Assembly (NCBI GenBank): GCA_964487505.1
Contig: CAZARD010000008.1
Span: forward strand, 10,238 to 74,237
Reading direction: 5' to 3'
From: JAFDVJ01 sp964487505
GTDB taxonomy: Bacteria > Acidobacteriota > Blastocatellia > Pyrinomonadales > Pyrinomonadaceae
DNA: 64,000 bases
Positions 26,289-33,036 of the stretch are shown in pieces. The position numbers were made by a program, and so were the translations under genes. The number at the start of each line of letters is the position of its first letter. The first letter of the stretch is position 1. The notes beneath the pieces are model-generated. The model had not been told where the DNA came from. It saw nothing but the letters and a program-made list of their open reading frames with translations, and did not search any database.

Positions 26289-26407
26289 AGTGCAAAGTGC
26301 ATAGTGCGAAGTGCATAGTTCGCGGTGCTAGTTTGTTTGGTGCTTGCAGTGTACGTCATCGCCTTAACCACTCAGCATTTTGCACTATGCACTATGCACT
26401 CTGCACT
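26289..26407. repeat. inverted pair of TGCA-type heptamer arrays, second copy
   Basis: Four AGTGCAN units (26289-26316) and four NTGCACT units (26380-26407) flank ~63 bases. The linker shares 'GTTCG' and 'GTTTG-TTTGG-GCTTGCA'-like words with the linker at 21778-21845. Together they define one dispersed element of about 120-180 bp. Confidence 0.75.
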
Positions 26408-26439
26408 GCCTTCCCTCGTGTAACTTTCCGCACCGTTTT

Positions 26440-26453
26440 GCGGGAAAATCCGC
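26440..26453. promoter_or_regulatory. palindrome GCGGGAAAATCCGC, candidate activator site
   Basis: This near-palindrome lies 43 bases before the -24 GG of the sigma-54 promoter of the formate-dehydrogenase group. Almost the same word (GCGGAAAAATCCGC) precedes the second sigma-54 promoter at 31078. A further inverted repeat (TCCGCG/CGCGGA) follows it. It may bind an enhancer-binding activator. Confidence 0.5.
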
Positions 26454-26495
26454 GAACGGGCGCGGAATTGTCGGAGCGAATGCGGGTTTTGCGCT

Positions 26496-26511
26496 AGGCA
26501 TAAGTCTTGCT
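26496..26511 (+). promoter_or_regulatory. sigma-54 (-24/-12) promoter of the fdh group
   Basis: AGGCATAAGTCTTGCT matches the TGGCAYR-N4-TTGCW consensus with GG and GC separated by ten bases (GG 26497-26498, GC 26509-26510). It is 71 bases before the ATG of the zinc-ribbon gene. RpoN itself is not in the window. Confidence 0.65.
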
Positions 26512-26581
26512 TGACGTGAGGTAAACCGGGCGCCGCGCCCACATCGCGGTGTCGTGCGGGCAATCAAGCCGGAGGTTGAAA

Positions 26582-26815
26582 ATGGTTAGATTGAGAGAGT
26601 ATCTGGACGCCGACCGTCAAGGACCGATAAACCCGTCGGTTTTCAAGACCGACGAGAACAAGAACCGCGTATATTGCGGTATGTGCGGCGGTATCTTTTT
26701 CGTCGATGACGGGCTTTACGAGGCCATCATCCGGGCGATAAAAGAGACCACCGAAAGCCCTTTCCTCTGCACCGAATGCCAGCAGGAAGTCGACGGACTG
26801 GCGTACCGTACGTAA
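26582..26815 (+). CDS. small zinc-ribbon protein upstream of formate dehydrogenase
   Basis: The protein has 77 residues, with a strong SD (GGAGGTTGAAA-ATG). Two Cys pairs, Cys32/Cys35 (YCGMCGG) and Cys63/Cys66 (CTECQQ), form a zinc ribbon or rubredoxin-like knuckle, separated by a helix (LYEAIIRAIKETT). It ends five bases before fdhA, so the two are co-translated. It may assist FDH maturation or bind the enzyme; this is inference from position only. Similar small proteins are not known to me under a family name. Confidence 0.85.
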   Translation: MVRLREYLDADRQGPINPSVFKTDENKNRVYCGMCGGIFFVDDGLYEAIIRAIKETTESPFLCTECQQEVDGLAYRT

Positions 26816-26820
26816 ACGAA

Positions 26821-29505
26821 ATGATAAACGCAACGATCAACGGAAAGCGCTACGGGTTCGAATCGAAGATGTCGATCCTCAAGGCGCTCAGATCGGTCGG
26901 ACTCGACGTCCCGACGCTTTGCCACGACGACCGGCTCAAAGACGTCGGCGCCTGCCGGTTGTGCCTTGTCCGCGTCGCCGGGGCGAACCAGGCGATCGTC
27001 TCCTGCGAGAACGATATTTTCGACGGGATCGAGATCGAAACGCACACGCCCGATGTCGAGGAATCGCGCGAGATGAGCCTGCGGATGCTGGCGCGGCGGT
27101 ACCCGCTCAAGGCGTACAAGGAATTTCCCGACAAGCCGTTCCACCGGCTTGCCCGGGACTACGGGCTCACCGACGCGGATTTCCGAACGGATCTCAACGG
27201 CGACCTCGTCGACGACTCCCATCCCTATATCCGAGTCGATATGACGCGCTGCGTCGACTGTTATCGTTGCGTCCGGATCTGCGACGAGGTCCAGGGCCAG
27301 TATGTCTGGCAAGTTTATGATCGCGGAAGAAAGACGCGGATCACGCCGAATTCGGGGACGACCCTCCGCGAAAGCACCTGCGTCAGCTGCGGGGCGTGCG
27401 TCGACACCTGCCCGACCGGCGCGCTTGAAGACAAATCGGTGCTCGAGCACGGCGTTCCGACCGATTGGACGAAATCGGTCTGCCCGTATTGCGGTACCGG
27501 TTGCGAGATCAATGTCGGTCGCCGGGGCGACCGTATCGTCCAGATCAAACCCGTCCAGGATTCGCCGGTAAACCACGGCCATCTGTGCGTCAAAGGCGCA
27601 TACGCGTTCGATTTCGTATATGCCGAAGATCGCGCGACCGAACCGATGATCCGAGAGAAAGGCGGCGAATGGAAAAAGGTCTCGTGGGAAGAGGCGATCG
27701 GGTTCACGGTCGCGAAACTCAAGGAGATCGTCGAACGCGACGGGGCCGACGCGGCAGCCGTGCTCGGGTCGGCGCGGGCGACCAACGAAGAGAACTATCT
27801 CGCTCAGAAGTTCGCTCGGGTCTGTCTCGAGACGAACAATGTCGACAACTGCGCCCGCGTCTGCCACACGCCGTCGGCCGCGGCGCTGAAGATGATGCTT
27901 GGTGCGGGCGCGGCGACGAATTCGTTCCGCGACATCGAGTTCGCCGAGACGATAATGATCTGCGGCGCGAATCCGACCGAGAATCATCCGGTCCTCGGTT
28001 CGCGCATCAAGCAGGCCGTTCGCCAGAACGGCGCGAACCTGATCGTCATCGATCCGCGAAAGATCGAATTGACGCGGTTCGCGAAACTCCATCTGCAGCT
28101 CCGGCCAGGGACGAACATCGCGATGCTTAACGGCCTCGCGAACGTGATCATCGAGGAAGGACTGGTCGATCGGGAGTTTATCGGGAAACGGGTCACCGAC
28201 TTCGAAAAGTTCGCCGAGTTCGTGCGCGACTTCACGCCCGAGCGAGTTTCGGGGATCTGCGAGGTCCCGGCTGACCTGATCCGGCGCGCGGCGCGCCTGT
28301 ACGCGACCGCGAAGCCCGCGATGTGCGTCCACGGGCTCGGCACGACCGAGCACACGCAGGGAACCGAGGGCGTGATGGGACTCATCAATCTCGCGTTGCT
28401 GACCGGCAATCTCGGCAAGCGCGGCACCGGCGTCAACCCGCTCCGCGGCCAGAACAACGTCCAGGGCGCGGCTCATATGGGCTGTGATCCCGGGATTCTC
28501 ACCGGTTCGATCGCCGTCGAGGATGGCCGCGCGCATTTTGAGAGCGTTTGGAAGACCGAGATCCCGACCCGGAAGGGGCTTAGCCAGCTTCAGATGATGG
28601 ACGCCGCGCGCGCCTCGAAGTTGAAGGCGCTTTGGGTCATCGGTTACGACGTATTTTTGAGCAACGCGAACGCAGCGGAGACCTTCGCGGCGTTTGACAA
28701 TATGGAACTCGTGATCGTGCAGGATATGTTCCTTAACGAGACGGCGCGAGAATTCGGGACGGTCTTCTTCCCGGCGGCGTCGAGTTTCGAGAAGGACGGC
28801 ACGTTTATGAACGGCGAACGCCGCGTGTCGCGCGTCCGAAAGGTCGTCGACGAGATCGGCAATTCGCGCAGCGACTGGGAGATCATCTGCGATGTCGCGC
28901 GCGCTTTCGGCAAGGGAGAGCATTTCGATTTCGAATCGCCGGAAGAGATCTGGAACGAGATCCGCGCCGTCTGGCCCGGGAGTTTCGGGATCACGTACGA
29001 TCGGATAAACGATCACGGTCTGCAATGGAACTGTCCCGACACGGACCATCCGGGCACCGAGGTGTTGCACGGCGAGACGTTCGGGGCCGGCGTCCAGACA
29101 TCGCTCCGCCGGCTCAAGTTCATTCCGACGAAAGAGGTCGTTTCCGACGAGTTTCCGCTACTTCTCAGCACCGGCCGCACGCTCTATCAGTTCAATGCCG
29201 GCACGATGACGCTGCGGACGAAGAACAAGATCCTGCGGCCCTCCGATCTGCTCTACATCGCCCCGGTCGACGCCGAGGCGCTCGGCATTGCCGACGGCGA
29301 AACGGTCCGGATCAGCAGTCGCTACGGATCGGCCCGGCTGCCAGTGAAGATCAATCCGGTCGTGCGGAACGGCGAACTGTTCGCGACGTTCCATAATCCC
29401 GAGGTCCTGCTGAACCGCATCACGAGTTCGAACCGTGACCGGTTCGTGCACACCCCGGAATTCAAGGTGACGGCGGTCAGGGTCGAAAAGATCGACGGCA
29501 ATTGA
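26821..29505 (+). CDS. fdhA: formate dehydrogenase alpha subunit, Cys type
   Basis: The product has 894 residues. An N-terminal NuoG-like 2Fe-2S domain (Cys34, 45, 48, 62) and His-Cys region lead to two 4Fe-4S clusters (Cys144/147/150/154 and 187/190/193/197). The bis-MGD molybdenum or tungsten domain opens with another 4Fe-4S motif, CPYCGTGC (221-228) plus Cys256. Cys348 in NCARVCHTPS sits where selenoprotein FDHs carry Sec, so no UGA readthrough is needed. The reaction is formate to CO2. No NADH-binding beta subunit or FdhD is in the window, so the electron acceptor is open. Confidence 0.93.
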   Translation: MINATINGKRYGFESKMSILKALRSVGLDVPTLCHDDRLKDVGACRLCLVRVAGANQAIVSCENDIFDGIEIETHTPDVEESREMSLRMLARRYPLKAYKEFPDKPFHRLARDYGLTDADFRTDLNGDLVDDSHPYIRVDMTRCVDCYRCVRICDEVQGQYVWQVYDRGRKTRITPNSGTTLRESTCVSCGACVDTCPTGALEDKSVLEHGVPTDWTKSVCPYCGTGCEINVGRRGDRIVQIKPVQDSPVNHGHLCVKGAYAFDFVYAEDRATEPMIREKGGEWKKVSWEEAIGFTVAKLKEIVERDGADAAAVLGSARATNEENYLAQKFARVCLETNNVDNCARVCHTPSAAALKMMLGAGAATNSFRDIEFAETIMICGANPTENHPVLGSRIKQAVRQNGANLIVIDPRKIELTRFAKLHLQLRPGTNIAMLNGLANVIIEEGLVDREFIGKRVTDFEKFAEFVRDFTPERVSGICEVPADLIRRAARLYATAKPAMCVHGLGTTEHTQGTEGVMGLINLALLTGNLGKRGTGVNPLRGQNNVQGAAHMGCDPGILTGSIAVEDGRAHFESVWKTEIPTRKGLSQLQMMDAARASKLKALWVIGYDVFLSNANAAETFAAFDNMELVIVQDMFLNETAREFGTVFFPAASSFEKDGTFMNGERRVSRVRKVVDEIGNSRSDWEIICDVARAFGKGEHFDFESPEEIWNEIRAVWPGSFGITYDRINDHGLQWNCPDTDHPGTEVLHGETFGAGVQTSLRRLKFIPTKEVVSDEFPLLLSTGRTLYQFNAGTMTLRTKNKILRPSDLLYIAPVDAEALGIADGETVRISSRYGSARLPVKINPVVRNGELFATFHNPEVLLNRITSSNRDRFVHTPEFKVTAVRVEKIDGN

Positions 29506-29628
29506 GACCGTCCGGTCGGGCCGGTTCCGATCGGCCGATCTGATTGAAAAGCTAATCGACGGAATCGCGGCGCGGTTCGATCGACCGAACTGCGCCGGAC
29601 CGAGATTCCGAAGTTGGGAGGTTCGGTT

Positions 29629-30024
29629 ATGTTTGCGCAACGGGAACACGAAAGCACTCTGTTGTTTACCGAACGTTGGGCGGCGCGCCTGGCGAGCGTC
29701 GTTTGTCTTGCGATCATCTTCCTGTTCTTCGCGGGCGAAGGCTTTGATTTCGGCGCCGTCCGCGCAGTCGAATACGTGGGGCTTGCGTTTTTCCCGCTCG
29801 GCGTGATGATCGGGCTGGTGCTTGCTTGGCGCGAGGAACTGATCGGCGGGACGGTCGCGATCGTCTCGATCGCGGCGTTCTACCTGATCTATGGAATGAT
29901 CCTGAGCGGTCGGCTTTGGCAGGGCTGGGCGTTTCTGCCGTTCCTGGTCCCGGGCTTTCTGTTCGTGATCTATGGTCTTCAGACGCGCATCGCGCGCGCG
30001 GTCGGCGGCGACGGGAAATCCTGA
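29629..30024 (+). CDS. four-helix membrane protein of unknown function
   Basis: The protein has 131 residues. GGGAGG lies before ATG 29629. It has four hydrophobic segments (about 20-37, 47-67, 73-92 and 98-116), separated by short charged loops, and no Cys or His clusters. It resembles the small uncharacterised DUF7670-type membrane proteins, by eye only. It follows fdhA by 123 bases and is 16 bases before a flavin split-barrel gene, so it probably belongs to the same stress or electron-transfer group. A role as membrane anchor for FDH is possible but untested. Confidence 0.8.
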   Translation: MFAQREHESTLLFTERWAARLASVVCLAIIFLFFAGEGFDFGAVRAVEYVGLAFFPLGVMIGLVLAWREELIGGTVAIVSIAAFYLIYGMILSGRLWQGWAFLPFLVPGFLFVIYGLQTRIARAVGGDGKS

Positions 30025-30040
30025 CGAATTGGGGGGATCT

Positions 30041-30559
30041 ATGAAGGTCAAGAATCTCAAAAGGGACGAATGCTACGATGTGCTTCGGAAGGCCCGACTC
30101 GGACGCCTCGCGTGCGCGCTCGACGGCCAGCCGTACATCGTGCCGGTCAGTTTTGCGTACGACGACGGGGAATTCATCTATTCATTCGCGACCGTCGGCC
30201 AGAAGATCGATTGGATGCGAAGGAACCCCAAGGTCTGCATCGAGGTCGAGGACATCGTCGACAAGCAGAATTGGACGACGCTGGTGATCTTCGGCCGATA
30301 TGAGGAACTCGTCGATGACCCCGAATTCGAGGACGAGCGTACACACGCCCGCGATCTGCTTGCAAAGTCGGCGACCTGGTGGCAGCCTGCGTATTTCGTC
30401 GGTGCCGAACGAAAGGATATCGAAGAGGTTCCTGTCTTCTATCGGATCCGGGTCGAGAGGATAACCGGCCATCATTCGTTCAATGAACATATCGACGCGA
30501 TGATTCCTCCCGGAGAGCCGGGGGCTCTGAAGAAGAAGCGGATTCGGGGACTTTGGTGA
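30041..30559 (+). CDS. pyridoxamine 5'-phosphate oxidase-like FMN-binding protein
   Basis: This 172-residue split-barrel protein has an SD GGGGGG ahead of ATG 30041. It opens with LKRDECYDVLRKARLGRLAC, as in the NimA/PNPOx-like flavin family. IVPVSFAYDDGEFIYSFAT and KIDWMRRNPKVCIEVED are the core strands that bind flavin (or heme/F420 in some relatives). The C-terminal 15 residues are Lys/Arg-rich. Enzyme activity is unassigned; family members reduce nitro or other oxidised compounds. It sits between the membrane protein and thioredoxin genes, with one base to the next start. Confidence 0.87.
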   Translation: MKVKNLKRDECYDVLRKARLGRLACALDGQPYIVPVSFAYDDGEFIYSFATVGQKIDWMRRNPKVCIEVEDIVDKQNWTTLVIFGRYEELVDDPEFEDERTHARDLLAKSATWWQPAYFVGAERKDIEEVPVFYRIRVERITGHHSFNEHIDAMIPPGEPGALKKKRIRGLW

Positions 30560-30560
30560 A

Positions 30561-30986
30561 ATGGCTAAGACCGTCAGATGCGCGAAGTGCGGGGCCGTCA
30601 ATCGGACCGTGGCTCGATCGGGGAAGATCGCCGTTTGCGGACGGTGCGGCGAGCGGCTCGGCGAGGCCAAGCCGCTCGAGGTCACGGACTCGAATTTCGC
30701 GTCGGTAGTCGAGGCGGCGGACCGTCCGGTCATCGTCGATTTCTGGGCCGGCTGGTGCGGGCCTTGCCTGAAGATCGCGCCGACGATCGAGTCGCTCGCG
30801 GCGGAGCTCGCCGGGCGTGCGGTCGTCGGAAAGCTCAATGTCGATCAGAATCCCCGTGTCGCTTCGCAGTTCCGCGTCCAGAGCATCCCGACGCTGATAA
30901 TTTTCAAGCACGGACTCGAATTCGATCGTCTGATCGGCGTTCAGACGCGGGAAGCGATATTGCGCCGGCTCGAACTCGCCTTCTGA
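30561..30986 (+). CDS. trxC: thioredoxin 2 (TrxC type)
   Basis: The protein has 141 residues. An N-terminal zinc ribbon (Cys7, Cys10, Cys26, Cys29) is joined to a thioredoxin domain with the redox motif WCGPC (65-69) and cis-Pro in SIPTLIIF. TrxC-like proteins reduce disulfides and peroxidases and are often stress-induced. It starts one base after the split-barrel gene. The candidate operator of the next promoter starts just after its stop. Confidence 0.93.
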   Translation: MAKTVRCAKCGAVNRTVARSGKIAVCGRCGERLGEAKPLEVTDSNFASVVEAADRPVIVDFWAGWCGPCLKIAPTIESLAAELAGRAVVGKLNVDQNPRVASQFRVQSIPTLIIFKHGLEFDRLIGVQTREAILRRLELAF

Positions 30987-30989
30987 TTC

Positions 30990-31003
30990 GCGGAAAAATC
31001 CGC
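30990..31003. promoter_or_regulatory. palindrome GCGGAAAAATCCGC, candidate activator site
   Basis: It differs by one base from the palindrome at 26440-26453 and lies 74 bases before the -24 GG of the second sigma-54 promoter. A further AATCCGC half-site lies at 31028-31034 and may add a third contact. Confidence 0.5.
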
Positions 31004-31076
31004 ACAAGCAAACGCAAAAAAACTCAAATCCGCTGCGGCGGTCGCCGAAAGTCCTTATTCTGTCGTGTTTCGGCAT

Positions 31077-31092
31077 CGGCACGTCCTTTGCG
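31077..31092 (+). promoter_or_regulatory. sigma-54 (-24/-12) promoter of the DUF5335-uspA pair
   Basis: CGGCACGTCCTTTGCG matches TGGCACG-N4-TTGC with only the first base changed; GG 31078-31079 and GC 31090-31091 are ten bases apart. The next start codon (31132) is 40 bases downstream, giving a short leader with SD GGAGG. Confidence 0.7.
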
Positions 31093-31131
31093 AGGGAAAG
31101 GTTGAATGATTCCGAACATTCGGAGGTTGTG

Positions 31132-31515
31132 ATGACGTTTGATATACCCAGAGAGAAATGGACGGAATTCCTGAACGATTTCAGCAAGCGGCGTTACGGT
31201 TGGGAAACGAAGGTCGAGGTTGTTTCCGAGTCTCTGGGCGACCAGATCCTATCGAAGGGCCTGCCGTTGATCGGCGTCGCGTGCGACGCGCATCACGGGA
31301 CGACGGCGATCGAGATCCTGACCGGCGAGACCCTTGAGCATCAGACGCATACCATCGCCGATCCGACAACGGTCGCGTATCTGGACGACCCCGGCGGATA
31401 TCGCGGAATACTCGAGATCGAGGAAGCGGACGGGACAAAGACGCTCGTCGCACTGATCGATCCGATGCCGGTGCATATCGGCTACGCCGCGTACAAGATC
31501 GTTGCGGCTTCCTGA
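31132..31515 (+). CDS. DUF5335 family protein
   Basis: The protein has 127 residues from ATG 31132, which has GGAGG seven bases upstream; the longer frame from TTG 31102 would lack one. The start (MTFDIPREKWTEFLNDFSKRR) and the later IEI-x2-GE-x3-H and DDP-GG segments fit DUF5335. It is cytosolic with no Cys. Function is unknown; it is paired with UspA behind a sigma-54-like promoter, and the pairing itself suggests a stress role. Confidence 0.85.
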   Translation: MTFDIPREKWTEFLNDFSKRRYGWETKVEVVSESLGDQILSKGLPLIGVACDAHHGTTAIEILTGETLEHQTHTIADPTTVAYLDDPGGYRGILEIEEADGTKTLVALIDPMPVHIGYAAYKIVAAS

Positions 31516-31541
31516 ACGGAAGTTCGCAAACGGAGGTGAAT

Positions 31542-31991
31542 ATGAAGATCCTCGTTGCAACGGACGGTTCCGATTACAGCCGTCAGGCAATCGAAAAATG
31601 CACGTATTTCGTCGCGCCGGAAGGCAAGACCGAGATCATGATCATTTCGGCGGCCGAGAACGTGACGCCGATCGCGGCCGAGCCGTTCGGCGTTTCGAAC
31701 CAATACTACGCCGAGGTCGCGGCCGATCTGAGAAAGCAGGCGGCCAACGCGGTCACGGATGCCGAGAAGATCATCGGCGAGAAATGCGCCGGACGCGATT
31801 TCACGGTCACGACCGAAGTCTATCAGGGCAACGTGAAAGAGGAGATCGTCGAGGCGGCGAAGCGTTTCGGCGCGGATCTGATCGTCGTCGGTTCGCACGG
31901 CTATGGATTTCTGAGCCGAATGCTGCTCGGATCGGTCTCGGATTTCGTGATCCATCACGCGCCGTGCTCGGTCCTGATCGTGCGGAAGTAA
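31542..31991 (+). CDS. universal stress protein (UspA family)
   Basis: This 149-residue Usp domain has SD GGAGG six bases before the ATG. The N-terminal ILVATDGSDYSRQAI gives the first nucleotide-contacting strand and Asp. GSHGYGFLSRMLLGSVSDFV fits the G-2X-G-9X-G(S/T) ATP-binding motif, and a hydrophobic strand (CSVLIVR) ends it. It would bind ATP and respond to starvation, hypoxia or oxidative stress. It is the last gene of the sigma-54 group. Confidence 0.93.
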   Translation: MKILVATDGSDYSRQAIEKCTYFVAPEGKTEIMIISAAENVTPIAAEPFGVSNQYYAEVAADLRKQAANAVTDAEKIIGEKCAGRDFTVTTEVYQGNVKEEIVEAAKRFGADLIVVGSHGYGFLSRMLLGSVSDFVIHHAPCSVLIVRK

Positions 31992-32264
31992 GATCGGGTC
32001 CGACGGGCTCGGGCGAATGGGCGACGTCGGTCGTTGGCTTCTTGGCCGCGCGTTCAAAATGTCGGGCTCCCGGCGGTTCCCGGTCCCCGATCGGAGGCGT
32101 TGAAAACACGATCGACTGCGGACGGAATTGCCAGATCGCGGATACGGCGTTTTGCGCGGATGGATTTGAATTTGCGAATCCGCGTGATCGACGTCGTCCG
32201 TGGTCAAGAACCGTATAGATCGAGTGGCTTTTTCGCGTGTTCAAACTCTCTCCGGTTGCGATTG

Positions 32265-32311
32265 CCAAAACCGCAAATCGCAGATTCCAAATCGCAAGTC
32301 CCAGATCGGCG
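32265..32311. repeat. AAATC-type heptamer array
   Basis: Consecutive 7-base units include GCAAATC, GCAGATT, CCAAATC, GCAAGTC and CCAGATC. This is the same word family as at 2062 and 43168. Confidence 0.6.
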
Positions 32312-32359
32312 CCTCACGCGGTCGGTTTTGTTCCGTCGGCGTTCTGCCGTCGTGACATC

Positions 32360-32388
32360 TTGTCTCTCACGGGAAACTACGCTATCTT
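32360..32388 (+). promoter_or_regulatory. sigma-70-like promoter before the ECF sigma gene
   Basis: TTGTCT (32360-32365) and TATCTT (32383-32388) are 17 bases apart, about 50 bases before the TTG start at 32440. No ECF-type AAC/CGTC motif is obvious, so autoregulation by the downstream sigma factor is not shown. Confidence 0.4.
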
Positions 32389-32439
32389 TACAAACGAATT
32401 TACCCCGCAATTATCAGACTGCTTTCAGAGGCTAGAGGT

Positions 32440-32997
32440 TTGGCTCACGGTTCAGCGAAGAAAGATGTCACGCCTGAGAAGTTTGAGGCATTTTTGCGTT
32501 GGCTCGATCCTGACCGCGATCGCGCCGGCGAGGCGTACGAGCGACTGCGCTTTCGCCTGATAACCTTTTTCACCGGCCGGAAATGCAACGATCCGGATCA
32601 TCTGGCGGACGAGACTATCAACCGCGTTTGCCTCAAGTTCGAATCGGAAGTTGTTGAAAACAAACTCGCTTATGTATATGGCTTTGCACGCAACGTGTTT
32701 CTTGAACATATCCGCCGTCGCAAAGATCACGTCAGCATCGACGACGTTGAACTCGCCGCCGCCCGTGAAAAAACCGCCGATCCTTCGCACGCGTGTCTCG
32801 ACAGATGCCTCGCCGAACTGCCGAAAGAGAGCCGGACTCTGGTCCTCGATTATTTTTCCGAAGCGAAGCGCGCGAAAATCGATCTCCACAGACAGCTTGC
32901 GGACCGATTCGCGAGTTCTCAGACTGCGCTGCGGATGCGGATCGTCCGCATCAAACAGAAGCTCAGACTCTGTCTGGACGAATGCGCGGCGGCCTAG
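32440..32997 (+). CDS. ECF-like RNA polymerase sigma factor
   Basis: The protein has 185 residues, starting at TTG 32440 with AGAGG just upstream. LITFFTGRKCNDPDHLADETINRVCLK is region 2 (core and -10 contact), ending in YGFARNVFLEHIRRRKD. A C-terminal region 4 is visible (LPKESRTLVLDYFSEAKRAK, then SSQTALRMRIVRIKQKLR). It is divergent from classic ECF factors but matches the short sigma factors that precede CHAT or TPR genes in Acidobacteria. It ends 39 bases before the membrane CHAT gene, whose N-terminal region probably serves as its anti-sigma. Confidence 0.87.
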   Translation: MAHGSAKKDVTPEKFEAFLRWLDPDRDRAGEAYERLRFRLITFFTGRKCNDPDHLADETINRVCLKFESEVVENKLAYVYGFARNVFLEHIRRRKDHVSIDDVELAAAREKTADPSHACLDRCLAELPKESRTLVLDYFSEAKRAKIDLHRQLADRFASSQTALRMRIVRIKQKLRLCLDECAAA

Positions 32998-33036
32998 GAT
33001 GTTATCTTTCGCCGTTGAACGGCACTTGTGAATGTG

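Larger units (their letters stand above)
26226..26581. other. 356-bp divergent intergenic region
   Basis: Between miaA (minus) and the zinc-ribbon gene (plus) lie a TGCA heptamer inverted array (26289-26407), a palindromic operator candidate (26440-26453) and a sigma-54-type promoter (26496-26511). No coding potential is visible. Confidence 0.8.
31992..32439. other. 448-bp intergenic region
   Basis: No convincing gene is seen; open frames here are Arg-rich shadows. It holds an AAATC-type 7-base array (32265-32311) and, near its end, a sigma-70-like promoter (32360-32388). Confidence 0.75.

Noticed and set aside
27862..27870. Selenocysteine in FdhA
   Set aside because: The position equivalent to Sec is a normal TGC codon (Cys348); no in-frame TGA or SECIS-like hairpin is needed.
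26716..29070. 784-codon open frame on the minus strand opposite fdhA
   Set aside because: It mirrors the codon bias of fdhA (GC-rich third positions); the translation is Arg/Asp-rich with no motif, and the plus-strand gene is unmistakable.
31502..32218. 238-codon plus-strand frame across uspA and the following gap
   Set aside because: It is the uspA gene read in another frame and continues into repeat DNA; composition is Arg/Gly-rich.
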